Assembly: GCF_010501105.1 (NCBI RefSeq)
Contig: NZ_QVMQ01000012.1
Coordinates: forward strand, 1 to 64,000
From: Dysgonomonas sp. 511
GTDB lineage: Bacteria > Bacteroidota > Bacteroidia > Bacteroidales > Dysgonomonadaceae
Direction of reading: 5' to 3'
Length of the DNA: 64,000 nt
Within the stretch, counting starts at the first letter, position 1; each line of letters begins with the position of its first letter. This document shows positions 45,454 through 53,522 of the stretch, in pieces. The translations under genes were made by a program, and so were the position numbers. The notes beneath the pieces are model-generated. The model made no database searches. It worked only from the letters and a program-made list of their open reading frames with translations, and was not told the origin of the DNA.

Positions 45454-45486
45454 TTATTATAACTTTGTGACTCTATATACAGCTTT

Positions 45487-46188
45487 ATGAAGACATTGTT
45501 AAGAATATTGATCCTATCCGGCCTTTTATTGTTATCTATCAATGGCCTTTATGCTCAACGCGTGAAGAAGAAATTTACGACAGATTTTCATATGGGTTTG
45601 AATTTTGCCGAGATGGACATACAAGGTGCAAATAAGTACAAAGAGCCAAAGCTTGGAATGTTTTTGGGTGCAAATCTGAACTTCAAGATATTAGGAAATG
45701 TGCAGATTCAAACAGGCTTTTGGGTCACTAAGCGAGGACTGAAACAGCATATCGAAGAAAAAAGAGTAGATAACGGGACTAATACAGTATATATGGGCGA
45801 TACTATAAGGGAGACTGCAGCAAGTTACCTTCAAGTACCGCTGTGCCTCGGATATGAGGTGTTCCTTACCAAGAAGTTTGCAGTCAATTTCAATGTCGGC
45901 GGATATCTGGCATATGGTTTTAAAGGAAACCACCATGAAGAAGGTATCCAGACTGTTGTGCAGGATGGTGTCGAGATGCCTCAAACCCTGACGGTGTTTG
46001 ACAGGGAAACCTTCGGGCTATCGTATTGGAACCGTTGGGACTATGGAGCAATAGCCAAAGTCGGTTTTGTTTACGATATATATACTGTTAACTTTTCCTA
46101 CGAGCATGGGTTCTATAATGTATCGGGCGACCCGAACCAACCATTGAAAAACAGGAATAAATCAGTGTCTGTAGGGTTCAGATTTTAG
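45487..46188 (+). CDS. PorT-type outer-membrane beta-barrel protein
   Basis: 233 residues with signal peptide MKTLLRILILSGLLLLSINGLYAQ. The mature part has alternating amphipathic strands with aromatic belts (FHMGLNFAEMDI, LGANLNFKILGNVQIQTGFWV, SYLQVPLCLGYEVF, VNFNVGGYLAYGF) and ends in a C-terminal Phe strand (KSVSVGFRF). This is the small beta-barrel fold of the PorT / OMP_b-brl_2 group. Located 33 bases after the M16 peptidase gene. It is an outer-membrane protein of unassigned role. Confidence 0.85.
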   Translation: MKTLLRILILSGLLLLSINGLYAQRVKKKFTTDFHMGLNFAEMDIQGANKYKEPKLGMFLGANLNFKILGNVQIQTGFWVTKRGLKQHIEEKRVDNGTNTVYMGDTIRETAASYLQVPLCLGYEVFLTKKFAVNFNVGGYLAYGFKGNHHEEGIQTVVQDGVEMPQTLTVFDRETFGLSYWNRWDYGAIAKVGFVYDIYTVNFSYEHGFYNVSGDPNQPLKNRNKSVSVGFRF

Positions 46189-46271
46189 ACGGGGAGAATT
46201 GCAATGAGCTTCTTTTACTCTCGGTTCAAACCTTTTGTCATATCAGTTGTTTAATATTTCAGTAATAACAA

Positions 46272-46592
46272 ATGAAATATAGAGTTATGGAAAATCTGAT
46301 AAAGAAACTTCAAGATGAAGTTGGGTTGACACAAGACCAGGCAATAAAAGCCGTAGGTGTTGTAATGGACTACATGGACAAGGAAGGACTGGATATCGAC
46401 TGGGAGAAATTCTTCAAGGGAAAATCGGAAGACGTTGTAAACAAGGTGAAGAGCTTCTTTAGCAATGTTTCGAAACAAACTCAAAGCTATACCGACAAAT
46501 TAGCTGATAAAGTGGATGATATAGCAGAAAAGACGAGAAAGAGCGCACACGATATAAGCCAGAAAGCCGCAGACTTTTTCGACGAAAAGTAA
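46272..46592 (+). CDS. Small helical protein of unknown function
   Basis: 106 residues, or 101 from the internal ATG at 46287, which gives the more natural start MENLIKKLQDEVGLTQDQA. The N-terminal half is a compact helical domain (AIKAVGVVMDYMDKEGLDIDWEKFFKGK) resembling short DUF-type domains that begin with a helix-turn and GLT motif. The C-terminal half is a charged amphipathic helix rich in Lys/Asp/Ala (SYTDKLADKVDDIAEKTRKSAHDI). No signal peptide or membrane segment. It is followed by a good terminator. I do not recognise a named family. Confidence 0.72.
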   Translation: MKYRVMENLIKKLQDEVGLTQDQAIKAVGVVMDYMDKEGLDIDWEKFFKGKSEDVVNKVKSFFSNVSKQTQSYTDKLADKVDDIAEKTRKSAHDISQKAADFFDEK

Positions 46593-46616
46593 ATCGCGCA
46601 TAAGGCCTGAAATAGA

Positions 46617-46646
46617 AGAGAGTTTTGATAATAAGCTCTCTTTTTG
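46617..46646 (+). terminator. Intrinsic terminator
   Basis: AGAGAG (46617-46622) and CTCTCT (46636-46641) followed by TTTTTG, 24 bases after the stop of the small helical protein gene. Confidence 0.75.
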
Positions 46647-46701
46647 TATTTTTACGGGGGATTGGAGTACATTATCCATTTCCCTTTTCTTACAAAAGAA
46701 T

Positions 46702-47328
46702 ATGCTATACCTAAAACATTGTATAACGGACCATACCTCCATTGCTATCTGGAAGGTAGAAGAACCGGAAGAAGACCTTCTATCCCAAATAAGCCGTCAG
46801 GAGTGGATAGAGAATATCCACGAGATAAAATCACCTTCCCGCAGACTCGAAATCCTGTGTGCCCGCATACTTATCAGGGAACTAACAGGAGAGGAGAAGG
46901 AAGTCTATTACAACGATTCGGGCAAACCTTTTCTTGCAGATCATTCATACCATATCAGCGTATCGCATACCAGAGGTTATGTTGCCGTAGCCATCAATAA
47001 AACCAAGGATATAGGACTCGATATAGAACAGATATCGGATAAAATCAAACGGGTAAGAAGCCGCCTGATAGCTTCCGATGAGTATATCAACGATGACAAA
47101 GAACTCATTCACTTGCTATTGCACTGGTCGGCAAAAGAAGCGATGTTTAAGTTTTTGGATGCAGAAGGAGTCGACTTCCTCAACCATTTGTTTGTCGGCA
47201 GGTTCGAACCCGAATCAGCAGGAACATTTTCAGCTTCGGAGACAAGGACAAAGCATAGATACAATTTCATAGCCCGGTATCAGGTAGAACCGGACTTCGT
47301 GCTAGTCTGCTTAGAGGCTAATAGCTAG
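46702..47328 (+). CDS. 4'-phosphopantetheinyl transferase superfamily protein
   Basis: 208 residues. The superfamily motifs appear in order: ISVSHTRGYVAVAIN near 93, GLDIEQISDKI near 114 with the magnesium-binding Asp/Glu, and LHWSAKEAMFKFL near 148. The enzyme transfers the phosphopantetheine arm of coenzyme A to a serine of an acyl or peptidyl carrier protein. The size is that of the Sfp/AcpT-like monomeric type. Convergent with tex, whose stop is 4 bases away. Confidence 0.92.
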   Translation: MLYLKHCITDHTSIAIWKVEEPEEDLLSQISRQEWIENIHEIKSPSRRLEILCARILIRELTGEEKEVYYNDSGKPFLADHSYHISVSHTRGYVAVAINKTKDIGLDIEQISDKIKRVRSRLIASDEYINDDKELIHLLLHWSAKEAMFKFLDAEGVDFLNHLFVGRFEPESAGTFSASETRTKHRYNFIARYQVEPDFVLVCLEANS

Positions 47329-47332
47329 GCCC

Positions 47333-49456
47333 TTATGATTTCATTGATAGCTGTACCCTTTTTCTCCCCAGATCGACAGACAATACCTTCACTTCTACAT
47401 GTTGATGCAATGAAACAACCTCGGTAGGATCAGATACAAAGCGGTCGGCAAGTTCCGATATGTGTACAAGCCCGTTTTCTTTGATGCCCACATCTACAAA
47501 GCAACCGAAGTTGGTGATGTTGGTAACGATTCCCGGCAACACCATCCCTTCGCGCAAGTCGTCGATAGTGCGTATGCTAGGGTCGAATTCGAACATCTTA
47601 ATTGCCTTACGCGGGTCGCGTCCGGGCTTGTCCAACTCTTCCATTATATCGTTGAGGGTAGGCATACCGGTAGTTTTGGTTACATATTTATCCAGTTCGA
47701 GCGATTTCTTAAGTTCCTTGTTTTCAATCAAGTCCTTTACGGTACATTTCAGGTCTTTAGCCATTTGCTCTACTATATGGTAGCTTTCGGGGTGTACAGC
47801 CGAATTATCCAACGGGTTGTCTGCCCCTGCAATACGGAGGAATCCTGCGCATTGTTCAAAGGCCTTTTCTCCCATGCGGGCTACCTTTTTCAATTCTTTG
47901 CGCGACTTGAATGCCCCATGTTCGGCCCTGTAATCTACAATGTTCTGTGCCAATGTAGGCCCCAATCCCGAAACATAAGTAAGCAGGTGCTTGCTGGCTG
48001 TATTGACATTTACACCAACAAGGTTTACGCAACTCTCGACAGTCAGGTCGAGCGACTTTTTCAGTTTTGTCTGGTCTACATCGTGCTGGTATTGCCCCAC
48101 ACCTATAGACTTAGGATCTATTTTTACCAGCTCGGCCAAAGGATCCATCAGGCGGCGGCCAATAGAAACTGCCCCACGAACGGTTACGTCATAATTGGGA
48201 AACTCTTCGCGTGCTACTTTCGAGGCTGAATAGATGGATGCCCCATTCTCGCTGACTACAAATACTTTAACTTCTTTCTCGTAGCGCAGGTTGGTTATAA
48301 ACCGTTCGGTTTCGCGGCTGGCTGTTCCATTGCCTATGGCTATGGCATCTATATTGTATGTGGAGACGAGTTTTACGATTTTGCTCCCTGCTTTCGACGT
48401 TTCGTTTTGCGGGGGATGCGGATAAATGGTTTCATTGTGCAACAGGTTTCCTTCGGCATCGAGGCAAACCAGTTTACAGCCTGTACGATAGCCGGGGTCT
48501 ATACCCAATACCCGTTTTTCGCCCAATGGCGGCGACAATAATAGTTGTCGCAGGTTTTCGATGAATACGCGGATAGCCTCTTCGTCTGCTTTTTCTTTCG
48601 ATAGGTTGGCAAATTCTGTTTCTATAGATGGTTTCAGCAGGCGTTTGTATGAATCTTCTATGGCATCGGCAACACATTCTGTAGCCTGATTGTCATTGTC
48701 ACCTTTCAGGAAGCGTTTATCGAGTCTTTCCAGTGCCATATCTTCATCGGGAGAGATGCTTACTCGCAATATTCCTTCCGCTTCTCCCCTCCGTATTGCC
48801 AATATACGGTGCGAGGAAGCCTTACTTAGTTTTTCCGAATACTCGAAATAATCGCGGTATTTATCACCTTCTTCCTCTTTGCCCTTTACTACCTTCGATG
48901 TAATGATGGCATCCCTTTGAAAGAGGTTGCGGATGGTGTTGCGGGCATATTCATCCTCGTTTATCCATTCTGCTATAATATCCTGTGCGCCGGCTATGGC
49001 CTCTTTTGTATCTTTTACATCTCCTTTTACAAACGGTTGTGCTTTCCCTTCCACATCCATCGGATGTTGGGCCATTATTAATTTAGCCAGAGGCTCAAGC
49101 CCTTTTTTACGGGCTATCTCGGCGCGCGTCTGGCGTTTGGGTTTGTATGGCAGGTAGATGTCTTCGAGTTCCGACGATACCCAGCAGTTTTCGATCCGTT
49201 CTTTGAGTTCGGGTGTCAGTTTTTCTTGTTCGTCTATCGACTTCAGGATAGTTTCCTTCCGTTTTATCAGTTCGTTATATTTGTCGTTGTGCTCCTTGAT
49301 GGCTGTAATCTGCACTTCGTCGAGACCGCCTGTTACTTCTTTCCTGTAGCGGCTGATAAAGGGGATTGTTGCTCCCGAATCGAGGAGTTCTATTGTTTTC
49401 TCTATTTGCGAAGCCTTGATGTTTAAGGCTGACGATATAAGGTTTATAATTGCCAT
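47333..49456 (-). CDS. tex: Tex-family S1 RNA-binding transcription factor
   Basis: 707 residues. The N-terminal helical Tex domain begins INLISSALNIKASQIEKTIELLDSGATIPFISRYRKEVTGGLDE-like, in agreement with the family. A YqgF-like RNase H fold lies near 325-450 (VLGIDPGYRTGCKLVCLD; AIGNGTASRETE), a helix-hairpin-helix near 490-560 (LTYVSGLGPTLAQNIVDYR), and an S1 domain at the C terminus (GMVLPGIVTNITNFGCFVDVGI...VHISELADRFV). It binds nucleic acid and acts on transcription; the exact role is broadly described in other bacteria. Length is typical. The region upstream carries the second GTAAC element. Confidence 0.95.
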   Translation of the reverse strand: MAIINLISSALNIKASQIEKTIELLDSGATIPFISRYRKEVTGGLDEVQITAIKEHNDKYNELIKRKETILKSIDEQEKLTPELKERIENCWVSSELEDIYLPYKPKRQTRAEIARKKGLEPLAKLIMAQHPMDVEGKAQPFVKGDVKDTKEAIAGAQDIIAEWINEDEYARNTIRNLFQRDAIITSKVVKGKEEEGDKYRDYFEYSEKLSKASSHRILAIRRGEAEGILRVSISPDEDMALERLDKRFLKGDNDNQATECVADAIEDSYKRLLKPSIETEFANLSKEKADEEAIRVFIENLRQLLLSPPLGEKRVLGIDPGYRTGCKLVCLDAEGNLLHNETIYPHPPQNETSKAGSKIVKLVSTYNIDAIAIGNGTASRETERFITNLRYEKEVKVFVVSENGASIYSASKVAREEFPNYDVTVRGAVSIGRRLMDPLAELVKIDPKSIGVGQYQHDVDQTKLKKSLDLTVESCVNLVGVNVNTASKHLLTYVSGLGPTLAQNIVDYRAEHGAFKSRKELKKVARMGEKAFEQCAGFLRIAGADNPLDNSAVHPESYHIVEQMAKDLKCTVKDLIENKELKKSLELDKYVTKTTGMPTLNDIMEELDKPGRDPRKAIKMFEFDPSIRTIDDLREGMVLPGIVTNITNFGCFVDVGIKENGLVHISELADRFVSDPTEVVSLHQHVEVKVLSVDLGRKRVQLSMKS

Positions 49457-49501
49457 ACGTATTTAAGAGTCTTTATATATTTCTTCTTTTTTGCTAAAGA
49501 T

Positions 49502-49655
49502 AAAAAGTAACAAAAGTAACACATTTTAGTCATTTTTTCAATGTTACTTTTATCCCTTCCTTGTTGTGGCTTGTAACCCTCTCCCATCGGAGAGAGCGGT
49601 GCAAAAAAGTAACAAAAGTAACACTTTTCCGGTTGTTTTTCACCGTTACTTTTTG
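49502..49655 (-). repeat. GTAAC dispersed element, copy 2 (inverted)
   Basis: The reverse complement of copy 1 at 30107-30260, with the same order: half-unit, central CTCTCCGATGGGAGAGGG segment, half-unit ending TGTTACTTTTGTTACTTTTT. The right half-unit is nearly identical between copies. It fills most of the gap between tex and the polysaccharide operon. Confidence 0.85.
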
Positions 49656-49731
49656 TCGCTTTTATTCTTTAATGTATAGATAAAGATACTGTTTTTTGTT
49701 TGGCAAAAACCTATGCCAATATCAAAAAAAA

Positions 49732-50685
49732 TTAGCGGGTAATCACTTCCACTATCCTCTCCATATCCTCTATCTCGTACCGATGGTCGCAAGGAAGTGG
49801 CAGCAAGTAATTTACCACCTTGTATTCTGCCGAATCTTTTTCAACCAGATCCAATGTCGCTTTCCAGTAGGTAGACACATATATCTTGCTGTCTATCAGC
49901 TTTTTTCTCAATTCCATATCTTCCGAGTAAAACATATAGCTCAACGGGCAGGTATCAGCCGGAAAGTCATCGTATCCGAACTGATTATATTTGCCCAATG
50001 CTGCGTGCAAATATTGGAAATTGCGGATTTGCCTCTCTTTCAGGTCTTCATAATCCAGGCTTTTCAGCAATGCTTCTCCCAGATTCGACATCCGTTTAAC
50101 GGGTTGTCCTATCAGGCTGTCGCAATAGGTGAGAAAATCCTGATAAGCGGCACTTGCGCTGCCATACTCGATACGTTTCAGCAAATGTGTCATATGCGGC
50201 ATAGCATCGTCCTGCTCAAATTCCTCATCGAGCAGTGTATCTGTGTAAAGATATGCACCATCGGGCAGGCCGAAAAATTTGCGAGGCGAATATATGGTGT
50301 CTATACCGGGGTAGGGTGGTGAGTAAAAAGCGTGGGTATTATCTACAATCAATTGTTTGCCAAAACGTTTCACCAATTTATCTACGGTCAGGCATTTTAT
50401 GCCGAAGGTATCGGAGTAGAAGAACACTTCACCTTTTTCTAATTCCTTATCAAATATCGGGTCGAGATTGAAATCTACAGGGTAAAACTCATAGTCTACG
50501 CCCAGTTTTTTTATTGGCTCCCATATCACTTCCGAATCGAGGTACGGGATATATATCTTGCTGTACTTCTTTGCCCTAAGTATATATTCAAGGCAATTGC
50601 GGGCAGTATTCAATTGTACTGCACCTTTATGGTAATGTTCTCCTTTACGGAGTTGAAGCTCAAAAAAACCTCCTATTTCTTTCAT
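49732..50685 (-). CDS. Divergent DegT-like PLP aminotransferase
   Basis: 317 residues from the ATG at 50685, which overlaps the upstream stop as ATGA; a longer frame to 50709 would start inside a repeat. Fold-type-I PLP features are visible: QLNTARNCLEYILRA for the phosphate region, LIVDNTHAF with Asp115 (pyridine-nitrogen Asp; compare DAAHAF of DegT proteins), and YSPRKFFGLPDGAYL with Lys136 as the probable Schiff-base lysine. The protein is about 50 residues shorter than usual sugar aminotransferases. It is the last gene of the surface polysaccharide operon, after a DegT-family aminotransferase and a WbqC-like gene. Amination of a nucleotide sugar is inferred. Confidence 0.7.
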   Translation of the reverse strand: MKEIGGFFELQLRKGEHYHKGAVQLNTARNCLEYILRAKKYSKIYIPYLDSEVIWEPIKKLGVDYEFYPVDFNLDPIFDKELEKGEVFFYSDTFGIKCLTVDKLVKRFGKQLIVDNTHAFYSPPYPGIDTIYSPRKFFGLPDGAYLYTDTLLDEEFEQDDAMPHMTHLLKRIEYGSASAAYQDFLTYCDSLIGQPVKRMSNLGEALLKSLDYEDLKERQIRNFQYLHAALGKYNQFGYDDFPADTCPLSYMFYSEDMELRKKLIDSKIYVSTYWKATLDLVEKDSAEYKVVNYLLPLPCDHRYEIEDMERIVEVITR

Positions 50686-51437
50686 AATGGCCCCTCCTGT
50701 CCTCCCCACAGGGGAGATTTTTCCCCCTTGGGGGTAAGGGGGCTTATTAATTTATAATTTCCCAGCATTTTCCTTACTTCCTCCACGGGATTGAACATTA
50801 TTACATCCAGAATGGATAGCCATGCTACAAACTCATTTTTGAACTGTGTGTACTCAACCGGGTTGGTAGAAATAAAATGCAAATTTATATTTTCTTTTTT
50901 AAAGTCTTCTGCGTGATATAATTCCTGTCCGCCAATAGCGTTGATATAGTCGGTGGCATTCAAAGCTTTGCAGATGGCTATTACCTTGTCCTGCCCTTTC
51001 AGCGAATGGTCGATGCCGATGGTAGACGATATAATGATTTCCGTACCTATCTCCAGATATTTACATATTTGCGTTACCGAGTGGTAAATATAAAGAAACA
51101 GGTTGGTTTCGCTATAATTTACAATGCCTTCTACAATAGGCATTACGTCGTTGAAATACGGGGCTTTGCGATACGATTCGCGTATTTGGTTTATAAGTTT
51201 TTGCTTGTCGAACGATGAGGATATCCTCCTGTCACGCACATCCAGATAATCCGAATCTTTTTCTACAGGTATGGTTATTAGCGTATCTTTTCCGTTTTGC
51301 AAGATGCGGTTACGGTTTATCCAGCCTTTTTTGGTGAATTGTATATTGTCGTATATCACATATTTGTCCACAGCGTTCAGCAGTTGGAAATATCCGATAT
51401 ACGGCAGGAAGTAAGGCTGCATGATACCTATTTTCAT
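50682..51437 (-). CDS. WbqC-family protein
   Basis: 251 residues. The WbqC start MKIGIMQPYFLPYIGYFQLLN is unmistakable, followed by DNIQFTKKGWINRNRI, the DYLDVRDRRIS loop, and INAIGGQELYHAEDF near 170. WbqC proteins occur in O-antigen and capsule loci and act on aminated or acylated sugars; the chemistry is not clear to me. The last about 20 residues (SPLTPKGEKSPLWGGQEGPL) are encoded by a GC-rich dispersed repeat rather than by family sequence, so the native protein probably ended near NYKLI. Start codon directly adjoins a 7-bp repeat array; the stop overlaps the following gene. Confidence 0.88.
   Translation of the reverse strand: MKIGIMQPYFLPYIGYFQLLNAVDKYVIYDNIQFTKKGWINRNRILQNGKDTLITIPVEKDSDYLDVRDRRISSSFDKQKLINQIRESYRKAPYFNDVMPIVEGIVNYSETNLFLYIYHSVTQICKYLEIGTEIIISSTIGIDHSLKGQDKVIAICKALNATDYINAIGGQELYHAEDFKKENINLHFISTNPVEYTQFKNEFVAWLSILDVIMFNPVEEVRKMLGNYKLISPLTPKGEKSPLWGGQEGPL
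50689..50745. repeat. GC-rich repeat supplying the wbqC tail
   Basis: Contains the inverted repeats CTCCCC/GGGGAG and CCCCCTTGGGGG in an otherwise AT-rich region and translates as PLTPKGEKSPLWGGQEG on the minus strand, a string I associate with a widespread Bacteroidota intergenic repeat. It is fused in frame to the end of the WbqC-like gene. Confidence 0.6.
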
Positions 51438-51467
51438 AGTTACGAGTTACAAGTTACGAGTTACAAG
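51438..51467. repeat. 7-bp repeat array abutting the wbqC start
   Basis: AGTTACG, AGTTACA, AGTTACG, AGTTACA, then AG, exactly between the DegT stop and the WbqC start codon. The same array is repeated at 52599-52628 on the other side of the DegT gene. Confidence 0.8.
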
Positions 51468-51470
51468 AAC

Positions 51471-52589
51471 TTATCTTGCTTGCAACTCATTTATTAATGA
51501 ACATATTCTAACGATATCTTCTGCTTCCAGGTTGGCATACATCGGCAGACAGACTATCTCTTTCGATACTTGTGTAGCTACAGGCAGGTTGCTTGCACTG
51601 GCCGATGGCAAACCCTTGTATGTAGGGAAGTCGCTGATAAGCGGATAGAAATAACGCCGTCCGAATATATCGTATTCCTGTAGTTTGAAATAGAGTTCAT
51701 CGCGTGTCATTCCATATTCCAGTGCGTTTACACGTACCGGATAGTAAGGATATGTATGCGATACGCCTTCTTCTACCTTCATGCAGGTAATGCCGGGTGT
51801 ATCTTTCAGCAATTCATCATATAGCTTTGCCGACTGCAAGCGTTTGGCTATATAGCTATCTACGTATTTTAGTTGCAGCGAACCGTATGCTGCCTGCAAT
51901 TCGTTCATCTTGGCATTGATACCCGGTTCTATAACCGTAGTTTCGTTGCGGAATCCAAAGTTTTTCAACAGGTCGATACGCTGTTTTGTCTTTTCATCCT
52001 GGCAGACTATCGCTCCGCCTTCTATGGTGTTGAATACCTTTGTGGCATGGAAACTGAGTATCGACAGGTCGCCCCAGTTCATCACCGACTGCCCGTCTTT
52101 CCTTACAGCAAAGGCATGAGCGGCATCGTAAATCACCCTCAGCCCGTAGATGTCGGCTATGCGCTGTATTTCTTCCACATCGCACGGGTTGCCATATACG
52201 TGCACCGGCATAATCGCCGTTGTTTGCGGTGTTATGGCGGCTTCTATTTTACTGGGGTCTACATTGTAGTTCTTGTCGTCAATGTCTACAAATACAGGTT
52301 TTATGTTGTTCCACCACAGCGAATGCGTAGTAGCCACGAAACTGAACGGGGTGGTAATCACCTCGCCTGTAATGCGTAATGCCTGCAATGCTGTTATTAG
52401 TGCCAATGTTCCGTTCGAAAAGACAGATATATATTTTACGCCGAGATATTCGGCCAGTTCTTTTTCAAACTGCTCGTGGAAAGGGCCGTTGTTTGTCAGC
52501 CATTTATTATCCCATATTTTTTCCAGATAAGGAACAAATTCTTCCAAAGGGGGAAGGGCAGGTTGGGTTACCAGTATTTTTTTACTCAT
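51471..52589 (-). CDS. DegT/DnrJ/EryC1/StrS-family sugar aminotransferase
   Basis: 372 residues. PLP-binding features of the family are clear: SNGTLALITALQAL near 58-71, ITTPFSFVATTHSL, VIYDAAHAFAV with Asp155, and SFHATKVFNTIEGGAIV with Lys184 as the internal aldimine lysine. These enzymes transfer an amino group to a keto nucleotide sugar during O-antigen or capsule synthesis. It lies between the WbqC-like gene and a GT2 gene, and both gaps contain the same 7-bp array. Sugar product unknown, but presence of an aminotransferase implies an amino-deoxy sugar in the polymer. Confidence 0.94.
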   Translation of the reverse strand: MSKKILVTQPALPPLEEFVPYLEKIWDNKWLTNNGPFHEQFEKELAEYLGVKYISVFSNGTLALITALQALRITGEVITTPFSFVATTHSLWWNNIKPVFVDIDDKNYNVDPSKIEAAITPQTTAIMPVHVYGNPCDVEEIQRIADIYGLRVIYDAAHAFAVRKDGQSVMNWGDLSILSFHATKVFNTIEGGAIVCQDEKTKQRIDLLKNFGFRNETTVIEPGINAKMNELQAAYGSLQLKYVDSYIAKRLQSAKLYDELLKDTPGITCMKVEEGVSHTYPYYPVRVNALEYGMTRDELYFKLQEYDIFGRRYFYPLISDFPTYKGLPSASASNLPVATQVSKEIVCLPMYANLEAEDIVRICSLINELQAR

Positions 52590-52598
52590 GTGGTTTCT

Positions 52599-52628
52599 AG
52601 TTACGAGTTACAAAGTTACGAGTTACAA
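52599..52628. repeat. 7-bp repeat array upstream of the DegT gene
   Basis: AGTTACG, AGTTACA, an extra A, AGTTACG, AGTTACA; a direct repeat of the array at 51438-51467 with a single base insertion, 9 bases upstream of the DegT start. Confidence 0.8.
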
Positions 52629-52653
52629 GTGAATAACAAGAAAGAATTGGCGA

Positions 52654-53517
52654 TTAGTAACTTTTGTTTTTTATTTTTCTATAAATATTTTTTATAAAAG
52701 GGGGCATCATATTTTTCATACGTCCTTTTAACGATTTGTCGCCATAAAGCAATATTTCGAGTCTTTTTTTATGTTTGGTAAAATATGCGGTATATTTATA
52801 ATTAAAGTATTTGTCGTATTCGTTTATTAGTTCGATCGTGCGCAACGCCTGTTCCCTTTCTGTCATCCGCGACCATTGCCCGTTGTCGTGTATGCGGTAT
52901 GCCGATGTCACTTCTTTCAGATATGCAAGGGGCGAGAACTGCCCCATATACATTCCCAGCATCCAGTCGGCAATTTCCATGCTGAAAAGCTTGGGGTTTA
53001 TTTCCTGTATTATACTCCCCCTGAACACACAGCACGAGAGGTTGCCTATGCGGTTGCCCATAGCCAGTTGAGGGGTGGTAACAGGTTCGTAGTCATCTGC
53101 TCCCATCCATTCGAATATTTCTTCCCTTTCCTGGTCTTCGAACAAGCGTATATGCCTGTTGAAACTCATCGAGTAGCCGGAATTATTCTCCAGAAATGAA
53201 ACGTGGCTTTCAATATGATTGGGCGTTGTCCAGTAATCGTCACCTTCCATTATGGCTACATAATTGCCCGTACAGGCTGCAAATGCCTGTTGATAATTTT
53301 TATTGTAGCCTACATTGTGTGTCTTGTGTAGATATGTGAATGTAAAGGGCGACTTTGTTTCATATTCTTTTATGATATCTACCGTATTATCGGTAGAACA
53401 GTCGTCGGCAACGATAATCTCCACTTCGCACGGCGTCTTTTGCATAAGTATGCTTTCGAGAGTCTGGTGGATGTATCGGGCATGGTTGTATGTGATGAGT
53501 ACGATATTTATTTTCAT
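52654..53517 (-). CDS. GT2-family glycosyltransferase
   Basis: 287 residues. GT-A features INIVLITYNHARYIHQTLESIL, VADDCSTDNTVDII and MEGDDYWTTPNHIE near 93 supply the nucleotide- and metal-binding elements. The C terminus is basic and helical (MKNMMPPFIKNIYRKIKNK), as in peripheral membrane glycosyltransferases. It resembles the 30281-31159 product. It follows the upstream GT2 gene by 5 bases in the polysaccharide operon. Donor and linkage unknown. Confidence 0.9.
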   Translation of the reverse strand: MKINIVLITYNHARYIHQTLESILMQKTPCEVEIIVADDCSTDNTVDIIKEYETKSPFTFTYLHKTHNVGYNKNYQQAFAACTGNYVAIMEGDDYWTTPNHIESHVSFLENNSGYSMSFNRHIRLFEDQEREEIFEWMGADDYEPVTTPQLAMGNRIGNLSCCVFRGSIIQEINPKLFSMEIADWMLGMYMGQFSPLAYLKEVTSAYRIHDNGQWSRMTEREQALRTIELINEYDKYFNYKYTAYFTKHKKRLEILLYGDKSLKGRMKNMMPPFIKNIYRKIKNKSY

Positions 53518-53522
53518 ACTGT

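Noticed and set aside
51438..52628. Short regularly spaced repeats resembling a CRISPR array
   Set aside because: The units are 7 bp without unique spacers, and no cas genes are near; they are tandem heptamers, not CRISPR repeats.
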